Part shown: positions 1 through 10,546 of the stretch, piece by piece | Position numbering within the stretch: position 1 is the first letter of the stretch | Layout of the letters: every line of letters begins with the position of its first letter | NCBI GenBank assembly: GCA_011316305.1 | Contig: SAUG01000024.1 | Coordinates: forward strand, 124,001 to 188,000 | Length of the DNA stretch: 64,000 nucleotides | Reading direction: 5' to 3' | Origin: Rusavskia elegans | Taxonomy: Eukaryota > Ascomycota > Lecanoromycetes > Teloschistales > Teloschistaceae | Program-made: the position numbers and the translations under genes | Notes under the pieces: model-generated | What the model was told of the DNA's origin: nothing | What the model saw: only the letters and a program-made list of their open reading frames with translations | Database searches by the model: none

Positions 1-1290
1 TATATAAAACGGCGTAAAAGACTACTATTAATAAAACGGTTTATAGTAAAATAGTTCCTAATATATACGATATATTTAACTAGCTTTAAAATCGGGACGC
101 CGATATTTAGAAACGTTTATAAACTATCTAATATAAATTTAAGAAAAAAGCCGGACTATAGAATATAGAAATAGAAATTGGTTTTTATTTTTATAAAAAG
201 TTTTTATATATACCCGAAGACAAGGTACTATATATAGAGCTTTTAATAAAATACTATAATAATTTTATAGCTAGATATTTTAGATATTAGCGAATATTAT
301 CGATTATTTATCGTAGCTATAGCTAGCTAAAAATATCTAAATATATTAGAAAATATATAAAAACGTATCATATCTATTAATAAATTAAATTCTATAGATA
401 TAAACTATATAGAAAGTTTTAGAATCTTCTATATCCTATATAGCTATAGAAGGAAATAGCGATAGATTTTATTATTAGATTACTACCTATTTAATACTTT
501 CGAAGCGTAGTAGATTTAGTATTTATAGCCGTCGATTAATTTATTAAAATAGTAAGATATATCCTTTATTATAAGACGATTAATATAAAAGATTTTATAG
601 AATTTATTTTTAATAGACTTTTATATAAAAGAGTTATTTCTAATAGAATTATTAGTAATAGAGGCTCGCTATTTACCAGCGAATTCTAGTCGGAGGTCTA
701 CTATTATCTAAAGATTAGATAATAGAATTAATTACTAGAGTATTATCTAAAAGTATATATTTATAAAAAATAAAAAAACTAGATTAAACTTCTATCTTTA
801 GCTAAATTCGTCTTAATATAAAATTAGTAATTTAGTACTATTATCTATAAAAAACCCAAAATTTAAATAATTGAAAAAGATTATTTCTAAATTCGTAGAA
901 TTATATTATATTTCGAAGTATATAAATTTTTAAATTTCCCGGTTAATTTTTTTAATTGGATTAAAAATCTATAATATCTTTTATATATTTTTATTAGAAA
1001 AGTTCTATCGCTATTAAAATAGCGAACTACCAGTATATCTATTATCTGATTTTATCGATAATAAAAAGGAATAGAAAATAGAAGCTATTTTAGATAAAAA
1101 GTTTATAAAATCTAAAAAAGACGAGAAACTAAAAACGAAATATCTAATTATTTAACCTAGCTAGCTAAAAGAATATAATTTCTAGTAGTTATAAAGAGAC
1201 TTTAAAAATATCTAGGAGTTTATAGAGATATATAATCAGAATAACCTTCTAATAAAAAAATATAAACTAGAACGTAATAAAAAGAAATAG
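1..1290 (+). pseudogene. Ty3/Gypsy chromovirus integrase with chromodomain (RIP-broken, 5' end outside window)
   Basis: This is the C-terminal part of a Gypsy Pol polyprotein, whose integrase inserts the retroelement DNA. A zinc-binding region at about 230-420 keeps its spacing (reading ELLIKYYNNF, later KTYHIY), with His and Cys codons turned to Tyr by RIP. The catalytic core follows: IDFII with the first Asp near 465, an AVD-FIKIVRYI block near 530-560, and NRGSLFTSEF near 655-690, where the second Asp codon has become Asn. A chromodomain-like end (reading FIDNKKE, KIEAILDKKFIKSKKDEK, then KTKYLI) lies at about 1045-1240. Chromodomains at the integrase C-terminus define chromoviruses, which target heterochromatin. 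Many in-frame TAA/TAG sit where Gln or Trp is expected. Family call is confident; the element is dead. Confidence 0.85.
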
Positions 1291-1559
1291 AATTTAATAG
1301 AAATAAACTATAATTATAGATATTATACGATTAAAGATTATATATATAATATATATATTTGGAAGTAGATTTTTATAATTAATAGAATTTATTCGAATTA
1401 CGTTATAGAGTCTATAATAACTGAATTTCTATTTATTATAATACGGGATATATATCCTCGTCTTTAGATATCTATATCGATATAATCGATCTAGTTTTAT
1501 AATTAATTCCTATTCCAAGCTATCTTCTTAATCTATAATAGGCGGGGGAAATAGTATAG

Positions 1560-2775
1560 AAGGAATAATCGCTTTTAATACTATTAAAAAATAGTCTATA
1601 GAAGCTTATAGACCGAATTAAAAATATTAAAAGACGTTAGATTATTTATCGAAGGTACCGTTTAAAAGACCGGGATATCGGTAGTTCTAACTTCTAGAAA
1701 TTAAAATCCGGATACCTCCGGCGCCTTTAAGATTATACGCGAGAAAATTATTAGAAACTATAACGAAACGATAGGTAAAAGAGTTAATAGAAATTATAAT
1801 TTAACGATAGATAATAAAACTTCCTCTTTAATAATACGCGGAAAAGTAATTCGATATAATTTATTATTATCGAAATTATTAAAGGCGCGGAATCTACCTA
1901 AAGGTATTATAGATAGAAATATCGTTTTACGCGAAGAGATCTCGATAATAGCCGGTATAAATTACTCGATTATTAGCGTCGGATATTCTATTATAGGCGT
2001 TCGAGTCGAAATAGATCTATTTATTTTATTATCCGAGGTTTTATAAATAGTATTAGAAAGAGGTATAAAATATTTATATTATTCTATAACCGAAGGTACT
2101 TTAATCCGAAGGATATTATCTAATTATATAATAGTATATTAGCAATTAACTACTTTATTTAAAAGATTATAGATTATATTTAGGGAATCTAGATCTACTA
2201 CCGCCGAACGTAATATAGCTATAGACGTCGAAACCGCCGCCGAAATATTAATAGTATCTATCCCGAAAGATAGAGGCCTAGATACTACCGATAGGGTAGA
2301 GCTTTTATAATACGAATAAAAGATAAATAAAGATAGTAATAATAAGTCGAAGCCGTATAGAAAACTAAAATCGGAAGAAAGAAATATAGCCGGAAAGTAT
2401 TAGAATTTAAAATCTCTAATTTCCGTTTCTAGTAAAATTTATTTATTTTATATAGCTATATTCTTTCGGACTAAACTTTTATTAGTATATTCGCAGGCGT
2501 TAAAATATTAGATTATTAAATTTAAAGTTTCTATAAACAGTTTTTAAATATCGGAATTATAAATAAAGTTATAAAATATCGTATTAGAAATAGAAATATA
2601 TTTAATAATATTTATAATATCTAAAACGAGCTTTTTTTATAAATTTATAATAATCGAAAAATAGTTCTTGTTTATTCTATACCGTAAACCGATAAATATT
2701 TATTATTTACTTTATAGCTAAATCGAAAGAATATAATACCTATTATAGTTGGTTTTAAACTAATATAATAGAGAA
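1560..2775 (+). pseudogene. Unidentified RIP-broken coding frame of about 400 codons
   Basis: One plus-strand frame can be followed through this stretch with few stops, all TAA or TAG at plausible former Gln codons. The best part, about 1700-2050, runs over 110 codons without any stop (reads SGAFKIIREKIIRNYNET, later EEISIIAGINYSIISVGYS), which is exceptional in this A+T-rich DNA. A hydrophilic part follows (ESRSTTAERNIAIDVETAAE near 2195-2250, then Lys-rich). Base composition is less A+T-rich than the flanks. It follows directly behind the Gypsy integrase but is not part of any integrase. I recognise no domain. It may be a Gag-like protein of another retroelement or a captured host gene. Confidence 0.55.
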
Positions 2776-3591
2776 AACTATACTATTTTATAGTCGGATA
2801 GACTTTTTCTATCTGTTTTATATTTAGAATAAATATTAATAAAATAGTTTTTTAAATATTCGAAAATAGGGCGTAGGCGATTTATATCGCCGTAATTACA
2901 AGTCGCGTAGTATAAATATCTAATATATAGTAAAGAAGATATTCTATATATATATATAGGTAAAAAACTTATATAAACGACGAAAAACTATTCGAATAAA
3001 TAAAATATAGAAAATTAAAATTTCTACTAAATAAAATATTACTATATTATTACTAGCGTATCGAAACCGTATCGTTCCGAACATTTATTTATTATTTAGA
3101 ATCTTCGAATATTTATATTAGATTCCGATACAATTATATTCGTTAAAGTTTTTTATAGTATTATTTATAAGTTATATATATATAGATATAATATATTTCT
3201 TTTAATATATATATTGAAGTAAAATTATAGTATTATTTTAATCGATATTATAATATAGTAGTAATACGTTCCGGATTATATTATAAATTTTAGAAAATTT
3301 ATATTTGATTTTTAATAGCGCTATCTTTTTTTTAATTTTATTCTAGTATATATCTATATAACTGAAATATAATTATATATAGATAGAAACCGAATATAAT
3401 AATAGTTAAAAAATAACTCTTTTTTTTTTATCTTTTTGGAACTATATAGATAACTATATAATTAATAGATTTATTTAAAAAATACTATAAAATATATAGA
3501 TAGATATAATATAATATCGAAAACGATATCGTTAAAAAGAAAGTAATTATAAATATTAAACGCGTTATATAAACTCTGAAGATATAATTAG
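2776..3591. other. RIP-degraded A+T-rich stretch, nothing assignable
   Basis: Strongly TpA-rich sequence with dense stops in the frames I followed. A weak continuation of the preceding frame fades out near 2775. I see no inverted repeats, tRNA or family motif. Confidence 0.5.
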
Positions 3592-3776
3592 AACGTTTAG
3601 AAACGAAGCTCGCCGCCTAGTCGCTAGAACGTCGCTAGTATATCGGATTTCGATCTTTTTTCGCTTTTTCTCTTCCTTTATTACTAGATTATATTCCGGT
3701 CTTTCTAGGATATAAATTAGTTCTATAATATATCTTTCGTCTGGTCTACAATTATATACTATTCTAGAAACATCTC
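3592..3776 (+). repeat. Dispersed repeat 'B', copy 1 (pyrimidine-rich leader-like sequence)
   Basis: It begins CTCGCCGCCTAGTCGCTAG and contains a long pyrimidine tract (TTTTTTCGCTTTTTCTCTTCC) and the block ATATCTTTCGTCTGG. The same succession occurs at 11062-11236, immediately before a Gypsy integrase remnant. Here it lies just upstream of the ATG of the coding remnant at 3819. It could be the 5' untranslated or LTR part of a transposon. The similarity is clear; the role is inferred. Confidence 0.6.
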
Positions 3777-3818
3777 GCCTTTATAATAGCCGTATAGGTA
3801 AGATTACGATATTATAAA

Positions 3819-4833
3819 ATGTCTTCGTTATATAGATAATTATAAGAGGAACAGGGATATTATTTAGTAATTATATTAATAACTAACGAAGAAAGCTATT
3901 TAATAGAAGTAAAAAGCGAATTATATAGATAAAAGTAGCCGCTATAGCCGAAAGTAGCCGTTGATATTTAGTACCGATTTATAAAAGCGGTCTTTACGGC
4001 TAGTACGGCTCTATACTAATTAGTCCTTCGACTAGTTAATTTAACGCTAGTATTTTTATATAATTATAGATATAAAACGGTCCCTTTTGTACCGTTTTTA
4101 ATCTAGCGTATTAATTAATTCTATAGAATATATTAGACCTATTTTCGTTCTTTCTATTTTCTTTTTTCTATTCTAATATTTATATTATACGTTTTCGAAA
4201 ATAAAATCGATAAAAGTGTTTCCGTCGAATTTAGTTAAAAGACGTTATTATATCTTTCTTTTATAGTTTATATATTCGAAATCCTTTAAAAATATATAGA
4301 GTAGAAATTAGTAGTAATATTTATAGCGAGTATACTCGTATTTAAAGATTATATAATCTTTTAATTTTTAATATTACGTATATATTTTTTAATTCCTTTC
4401 TATTTATTTTCTAACTTTATAGGTAGGGCGACGTTTTAAAGAAAAAAAGAATAAACTTCGCTCTAATATCGAGAACGTTATCGAAAAATATTCCGAAGCT
4501 CGTTATTATATAAAGTCCTTCCTAGATTCTAAAAAAGAAATTCGTAATTATCGTCTAATTTAAAAATTAGAATTCCGCCGGCTTTTTAGAAAGTAGGAAC
4601 GTTTTATTAAATATTATTATTTCTTCGATAAACGTAAAAGCGGTTTTATTATTTAGAAATAATACGTTTTATTTCGTTTTAATAAATTTAACGATCCGGT
4701 TACGTTCTATTCTTCCGATTTTTATACGCTAGCCGCGTACGAGATATTCGAAAAATTAATATCTAGATTAGATTCTAAAAATTTCGATCGATTTTTAGAA
4801 AATTTAATTCGTTCTATTCGATAGAAACTATAA
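3819..4833 (+). pseudogene. RIP-broken gene with a preserved ATG and a probable intron
   Basis: A rare surviving ATG at 3819 opens a frame reading MSSLYR-L-EE-GYYLVIILI, where dashes are TAG/TAA at likely former Gln codons. A second well-kept frame covers about 4423-4833 (reads NVIEKYSEARYYIKSFLDSK, later FLENLIRSIR) and ends at TAA 4831-4833. Between them, 4378-4422 has the layout of a short fungal intron: GTATAT at the 5' end, CTAAC branch site at 4411, and TATAG at the 3' end, about 45 nt. Downstream the protein is Arg/Lys/Phe-rich. I recognise no family. Dispersed repeat B sits just upstream, so the gene probably belongs to a mobile element. Confidence 0.5.
4378..4422 (+). other. Probable spliceosomal intron in the RIP-broken gene
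   Basis: GTATAT donor, CTAAC branch point about 10 nt before the TATAG acceptor, and a pyrimidine-rich interior. The downstream exon frame opens right after the acceptor (VGRRFKEKKNKLRSN). Inferred from splice signals only. Confidence 0.4.
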
Positions 4834-4968
4834 ATATATAAAAGAATATCTAATTAAAAATTCCTTTATATTATTTTTTCTAATATCGAATTTTATTTTA
4901 ATATTATATATTATTTTCGGATTCTCTATTATTCCGGCTAATTTTTACTTTTTAGCTACTATTTTATC

Positions 4969-5425
4969 TAGACTGGCCGTCGGATCGGATTTCGAATTCG
5001 GATTCGTATTCCGGATTCGAACCGAATCGGTTCCGATTTTTCTAAATACCGAACCGATTCGGTTCCGGATTTAACCCGCTGAAACCGTTAAATTCTAGTA
5101 TAAAAGTATTAATCCAGTAGAAAAGCATAATTCTAGTATAAAAATTATATCTATTTTTTTAAAAAAAATTCTAATTAATTAATTACGCTAGTTAGAAAGA
5201 TCCTAGTTAGACAAAATATATTATCTAGATATATTATTAATATAAAAGTAAATAATTAATTATATATATTAGATTTAAATTATAATAATAATTTAGTAGG
5301 TTTCTATAAAATATTTAGATTCGACTCGGAACCGACTATTTAGCGGGTTAGATTAAACCGATTTACTAAAAACTCGGGTCGGTTTTTAAATACCGATAGA
5401 AACCCGTACCGAAGTAGCCAGTCTA
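4969..5425. mobile_element. hAT-like MITE family 1, copy A, complete with 8-bp target duplication
   Basis: Termini are TAGACTGGCCGTCGGATCGG on the left and CCGAAGTAGCCAGTCTA on the right, forming imperfect inverted repeats. The flanks ATTTTATC (4961-4968) and ATTTTATT (5426-5433) are an 8-bp target duplication differing by one C/T. The core carries the family landmark ATTCTAATTAATTAATTACG followed by CTAGTTAGAAAG. At 457 bp it is too short to encode a transposase. An 8-bp duplication is typical of hAT elements, and the 6-kb element at 39470-45547 shares its termini and encodes a hAT transposase. Confidence 0.85.
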
Positions 5426-5513
5426 ATTTTATTCTAAAACGATAACGACGGAAACTAATTAAAATCTTTATCTTTAGATTATATATTTAGATTTAGGTAT
5501 CGAAATTTATCGA

Positions 5514-5825
5514 TAGATTGGCCGTCGGATCGGATTTCGAACTCGGATTCGTATTCCGGGTCCGAACCGAATCGGTTCCGACTTTTCTAGATACCGAACC
5601 GAGTCGGTTCCGATTTTTCTAGATATTAAACTAATTCGGTTCCGGATCGAATTCGAGTTCCCGGATTTAATCCGCTAAAACCGCTAAACTCTAGTATAAA
5701 AGTAATATTCTAGTATTAAATTATATCTATATATTTAAGAAAATTCTAGTTTATTAATTACGCTAGCTAAAAGGTTTCTAGTTAGATTAAATATATTATC
5801 TAAATAAATTACTTTAATTTAATTA
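5514..5825. mobile_element. hAT-like MITE family 1, copy B, right end lost
   Basis: It starts TAGATTGGCCGTCGGATCGG, like copy A, and keeps the core (TTATTAATTACGCTAGCTA). It breaks off where the small-protein repeat begins near 5822, and no right terminus or target duplication is found. Inside, a block around GAACCGAATCGGTTCCGA occurs in tandem with small changes at about 5565-5645. Confidence 0.75.
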
Positions 5826-6180
5826 TTTGTTTTGGTTTTAATACCCGGTAAACCAGTGGTTCGATAAATAAATCAAGCGTTAATATACCAATATTAAATA
5901 TACGATAGTAGAATTTATATTCTAGTTTAGTTAACGTAAATAACGATTCTTTTTATAGAATTTTAATCTTTATTTATTTAATAATATAACGTATCTCTCT
6001 ACCGATAATTTAATATAAAAATTTTTATAGATAAATATATTTTATAGTTATCGTTTCTTTATCTTTTACTAGTAATATAAACCTAAAAACTTTTACGTAT
6101 ATATATATTCCCGTAATAGCTATAGCATTAAACTAAACTAGATAGTAATATCTATATCTATAATAATTATATTTATTTAT

Positions 6181-6546
6181 ACGGTCGTCGATTATTTTAT
6201 TATAGCTAGAATAATCTATTTCGACTTTAATCTAAATTTTCTTTTTACCGCCTTTAAAACGTACTATTCGACCTCTCTACCCTTTTTTAATTTAATTAAC
6301 TAGGTAAAGCTTCTAGCCGTAGTAGTCAACGTATTATCTAGTAACCTTTTTAAAGCTAAATAGGCTAAAAAGTATTTTAATAGTTTAACGGAAAGTTTAG
6401 ATACGGGTTATATAATAAGTATAGCCGATACGACAAGTATAGATAATTACTTCGTAGTATAGCAGATAGATATAACGGAAATACTAGATACTTTTAATCA
6501 TTTATAACGTCGAGGAAAGAATAGTAGAGAATTCGTAATCGAATAA
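6181..6546 (+). pseudogene. Small unidentified protein of the X repeat (RIP-broken)
   Basis: The frame reads TVVDYFIIARIIYFDFNLNF, then LINxVKLLAVVVNVLSSNLF and AKKYFNSLTESLDTGYIIS, and ends at TAA 6544-6546. Interior stops are TAG/TAA where the other copy or the context suggests Gln. The copy at 17761-18153 keeps the same frame with a long stop-free run, so the frame is real. The segment YFNSL..xLDxG followed by an (A/I)V--ID-(A/T)EIL stretch resembles YLDRLAGCLDSD and W-IVLEAIL of the Y-subfamily protein at 7211-7639, so the two are probably homologous. Function unknown. The frame may extend upstream to about 6110. Confidence 0.6.
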
Positions 6547-6668
6547 AAAAAATAGTTAATATAATTAACTGCGCTGTAAATTTTACCTGATAAATATATC
6601 TTTAACTGTAAAAATTTCTTTGCTATACGTAAAATACAATAGTCGTTACAGTATATAACGTTGATGGA

Positions 6669-6690
6669 ATATATATATATATATATATAT
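6669..6690. repeat. (AT)n microsatellite in repeat tail
   Basis: About 11 AT units directly after GTTGATGGA, at the 3' end of the X repeat. The other X copy has the same tract at 18276-18303, so it belongs to the element. Confidence 0.9.
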
Positions 6691-6764
6691 AAAAACTTAA
6701 TATATTTCTAGATAGAAGCCTTCTAAAAAGGAAATTACTTTAATAAATATTTAATTATTTAAAT

Positions 6765-7765
6765 TTCATTATTTTATTTATTTTTTTAGTATCTAATCAA
6801 TCGTCGGTTTCGTAAATAATTCATTTTAGTATTAGTACGCTAGCGTTAGACATACGGTATAAAAACTAATATTCTAGTCTAATTAATTTAAACTAAAAAA
6901 CTATATAAAATTAACTCGAATCTATTCCGTAATATATTTATTGTATAAATTTCTATAGTTTATTTAAAATATAACGTAATAGACTTTTCGTATATATATA
7001 TATATATTTTATAGTCGCTTTTTCTTCGTTTTCTTTTACTAATATCTACTATCGTATCTGACGTACGTATTTTCCGTAATAGTCTAGGGTACAGGCTAAT
7101 ATATACAGAGCCTCTATTAATAATACTAGATTTAAATTTTTAATATCTTTTAAAATAGTCGCCGATAGAATCCTTTTTCTATAACTACTATTATATCTTT
7201 TTAATTAGAAGAAATAGAGCTCGAAACCGCTAAATTTAAACTATTCGATAATTTTAACCGAGTCTTCGCTAGTCCGTCTACTATAACGGATTTTAAATTC
7301 TAAAATCCGTCGATTTTAACTACGATATTAAAACTTCGTATTTCGAATCCGCCGGAGCTATATAATTTTAGCGATTATATTAAACTTTTAATAAAAGCCT
7401 TTATTCTACTAGATACCGAGCTAGTAGTTATCGAATATCTAGATAGATTAGCAGGCTGTCTAGATTCGGATACGATCGTAGACGAAAACGAAGTAATAAA
7501 AGTAAAGAATAGTATTACCGCCTGGTAGATAGTTCTAGAAGCTATATTAATAGCTTATAATTATACGTATTTCGAACTAGTATAAAGGAATCCTAGATAG
7601 AGGAAAAATAGTAGTTAAATAGAGGATATAATAGAATAAAAACGATTAATTACGCTGTAAACTTTATTTAACTGCTTTTTTTAACTACGAAAAATTTTTA
7701 TTATATATATAATAATTGTTATTGCCGTATAAAAACTACGGTGATGAAACGTATATATATAATGA
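6765..7765 (+). mobile_element. Small-protein repeat, subfamily Y, copy 1
   Basis: The head is ATTATTTTATTTATTTTTTT then AGTATCTAATCAATCGTCGG. The tail has ACGCTGTAAACTTTATTTAA, then a CCGTA-TACGG hairpin and GGTGATGAAACGTATATATA. The same sequence lies inverted at 12764-13742, and its first 420 bp recur at 54159-54590. It sits directly behind X copy 1 in the same orientation. The head (WTTTG-like T run, then TACCCGGT and AACC) and tail order match subfamily X, which suggests a common origin. Confidence 0.75.
7211..7639 (+). pseudogene. Small unidentified protein of the Y repeat (RIP-broken)
   Basis: The frame reads EIELETAKFKLFDNFNRVFA, then SILTTILKLRISNPPELYNF and EYLDRLAGCLDSDTIVDENE, and ends at TAA 7637-7639. 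About 74 codons from 7307 onward have no stop; the remaining stops are TAA/TAG at likely Gln codons. The inverted copy at 12890-13381 encodes the same protein (NPPELYSFSDRIRFLVEVFI, EYLDRLIGRLDSGTTIDEDE) with a short in-frame insertion. The 54-kb copy keeps the start region as TTIISFQFEEIKFKT with CAA intact where this copy has TAA, which directly shows a Gln-to-stop change by RIP. The protein is acidic, about 140-150 residues, with no recognised domain or membrane segment. Confidence 0.65.
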
Positions 7766-7766
7766 C

Positions 7767-10206
7767 TAAACTGGCCGTGGAATCGGATTTCCGTTAAACC
7801 GTCGGATATCCGATCCGATTTTAGTAACCCGATCCGGATTCGATCTATTAAATAGTCGAGTCGGATTATAGATTCTAATTTAACTTTCGGATCGGATAAT
7901 AGAATTTAATTCGAAAATCTAATCTAAAAACCCGACTCGATCCGATTTATAATTATATTCGATAGTTAAATACGAAAGTAATTATAGATAATATAAAATA
8001 GTAATATATTCTATTTAATACTAGTTTATATAATAGATATCTATAAATATTAATTTATATACCGATATTATATAAATAGTATTATCTTTTTCAAAATAAT
8101 TCTATAGACGTATATCTTTTTTCTAGAACTTTTAATCCTTTAGAATTTATTATTAACTAGCTATCGTTATATCTCCGGCTATATTTCCAGATTCTATATT
8201 AATTTTTTAATAAACTAGGTATTCTTTTACTAAATAGTAACGCGTTTAGTATAGATTATAGTTGTTTAATAATCTATAAAAAATAAATATAGTTATATAT
8301 ATATAAAAATATCGTAAAGTAATATATTTATTTATAAAAAGAGTAATTATATATCTCTCTATCGTATTCTATAGAGCTACTAATACTATATTTTATATTT
8401 TTATCGATTTTTCTATTTATATTTACGGCAGCGATATCGGTAAGGATTTTATAATATAGTCTAGCGAAAGGTACTTTAGAAATTAAAGTTAGAAGCCTTT
8501 CTAATATCTATAGATTTTTCGAAAAACGATAGTTTTAGGCTTTTATTTATATTTTTTCCGATAGATTATTAGCTAGATTTTTTAGAATATATTACTCTAG
8601 AATATTACCGGTACTATAACGTAATAAAATTTCCTTTTTTCTTTTTCTTTACTTTTCTCGATTCTATTTCCTCGAATCTTCGTTATATTTCTACGGGATA
8701 GAATTAATTTCTTACCTAGAATAGTTTTAGCGTTATTATACGATTAATTATATTACTTTAATATATTACTTTTATTTAGATTTATATATACTATATATTA
8801 CGCTACTATACGATAAACGAAAGAAACGAAAGATTAATAATAGAGTAAAGTATAATACGGTACGGTATATAGTATGTTAGTAGTTTATTATAGTCGTTAA
8901 TTATTAAAAAATAGAAAATTAAAAGTAAAATAAAGTTATTTAGATAATCGTCGGCTATACTATATTTAGAAAATTAAAGTTCTAAATAAATTTATATATT
9001 TTTATAAATTTTTAGTATATAAAGTCTTTAGATAATTTTATAGCTATTAATTATATTACTTTAGTATATTATTTAGTATACTATCTACTATATTCAAATT
9101 AAAACTACTATCTATAAAACCTAAATTAATCGTAAACTATAAACGCGGTAAAAAGTAATCCGATACCGAATATAAATTCTATAAAAAATAGAATACGGAC
9201 CGAATTATAATATATAAATACTTTAAGAAATTTAAAGAAATAGATTTTTAGAAAAGCGTAGATATAAAGACGAGGGCCGTATTAGAATAGAATACTAGAA
9301 ATTAGAAAATAGACTATAGAGTCGAGAAAAAAATCTATAGAAATATAATAAAATAATATATACTATATTAAATACTGATCTATATATAATATTATATTAT
9401 AAATATAATCTACGTATTAAAACTTTTATAGAAAATACGGAAAAGATAATAACTATTAAATAAATAAAGTAGGAATAGAATTAAATAATATATTAAAATA
9501 ATATATCGAATATAAATAGAAATATCTAGTATAGGAATATTTATTTTTAATATTTTCTCTATTTTAATATCGATATTAACGGTCCGAATAGAGTAATTTT
9601 AACGAAGTATATAGCTCTAACCGTTAATTTTATCTAATAACGAATAATCTATTATACCGGCCTTTAAAAACTTTAGTCTACTAGAATTTTAGATCCTTTA
9701 AAAAAATAGATAAAATTTACTAAAGAATTTAATTATACCAGGAATACGGCTAATAAATATATTAAATTTGTTTATAGAAAAGATAATAAAAATAGTAATA
9801 ATATTATTAAAATTAACGAAAAAGATTAGATAGTAGAAAGGTATTCTTTTATATAGAATAATATTAAATTTAGAAATAATAAAGGATTAGCTAGAGTATT
9901 AATTTTAATAGTCAGAATAAAGATTTAGAAAAGAAAGCGGAGGCGGATAACGAAAAAAATATAAACAAGAATAAAGATAAAAATATAAAAAGAAATATTA
10001 AACTATCTAACTAATTATATAGATCGAAAAATAATTATATTAAAATTATACTTTTATATATAATTTTAGTATTTTAACGAGTCGAATCCGGGTACCCGAC
10101 TCCGATTCGGGTTCGAATCGGATCGAATTATAGAAAAATCTAACCCGATTCGAATCGGATCGGATTAGCCAATCTAGATTCGAAATTCGATTCGACGACC
10201 AGTCTA
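7767..10206 (+). mobile_element. hAT-like element of 2.4 kb, related to the 6-kb element
   Basis: The left end is TAAACTGGCCGTGGAATCGG (first bases mutated from TAGACTGG) and the right end is CGACGACCAGTCTA. The inside, about 7780-10015, matches 39480-41690 of the 6-kb hAT element along its length, with many transitions. The hAT transposase half of the larger element is missing here, so this is probably an internally deleted, non-autonomous derivative. The flanking 8-mers (ATAATGAC and ACTAAAAC) do not form a convincing target duplication. Confidence 0.7.
9100..10015 (+). pseudogene. RIP-broken frame with a BED-zinc-finger-like start
   Basis: The plus frame reads EYKFYKK then, after a stop, NTDRIIIYKYFKKFKE at about 9168-9240. 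With Tyr at the positions that RIP makes from Cys and His, the spacing fits C-x2-C ... H-x3-5-C/H, as in BED fingers at the N-terminus of hAT transposases. A lysine/asparagine-rich tail follows to about 10015. The matching stretch at 40840-41660 in the 6-kb element reads EYKFYKK and YKYHKKFKK. The finger assignment is an inference from spacing; the catalytic part is absent here. Confidence 0.4.
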
Positions 10207-10545
10207 ACTAAAACGTAACCCGACCCGACCGAATTTCGAATTCTAAATCGTAATCCGACTCGATCTACTAAAACTAGATCTTAGCGTTAAATTCTAGTAT
10301 AAAAGTATAAAGCTAATATAACTTTTATACGACTTTATTAAAAAAATTCTAATTAATTAACTACGCTAGCTAGAAAGTCTATAGTAAAACTAAATATATT
10401 ATCTGGATATATTATCTTTTTTAAAGTATTAAAATAATAATATATTAAATATATAATATAATCGGATCGGATCCGGATCGAATTACTATAATCGAATCGA
10501 ATATCCGACGATTCGACGAAAATCCGACCCGAATCGACCAGTCTA
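10207..10545. mobile_element. hAT-like MITE family 1, copy C, left end damaged
   Basis: It contains the family core (CTAATTAATTAACTACGCTA then GCTAGAAAG) and ends CCGACCCGAATCGACCAGTCTA at 10545. The left side runs directly into the right end of the 2.4-kb element without a recognisable left terminus. The SINE begins two bases after the right end. Confidence 0.65.
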
Positions 10546-10546
10546 T

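Larger units (their letters stand above)
5822..6735 (+). mobile_element. Small-protein repeat, subfamily X, copy 1
   Basis: The head reads TTTGTTTTGG then ACCCGGTAAACC, and the tail contains GCGCTGTAAATTTTACCTGA, AACGTTGATGG and an (AT)n run. The same order of sequences recurs at 17392-18348. A protein frame lies at 6181-6546. There is no LTR partner or terminal inverted repeat that I can see. The A+T microsatellite tail resembles the 3' end of some non-LTR elements. The family is not one I recognise. Confidence 0.75.

Noticed and set aside
6669..6690. Telomere- or CRISPR-like repeats
   Set aside because: The only regular short tandem repeats are AT, TTAA and the 24-bp coding octads; there is no TTAGGG array and no repeat-spacer pattern.
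7759..10214. Target duplication of the 2.4-kb hAT-like element
   Set aside because: ATAATGAC and ACTAAAAC differ by changes RIP does not make; no duplication can be claimed.
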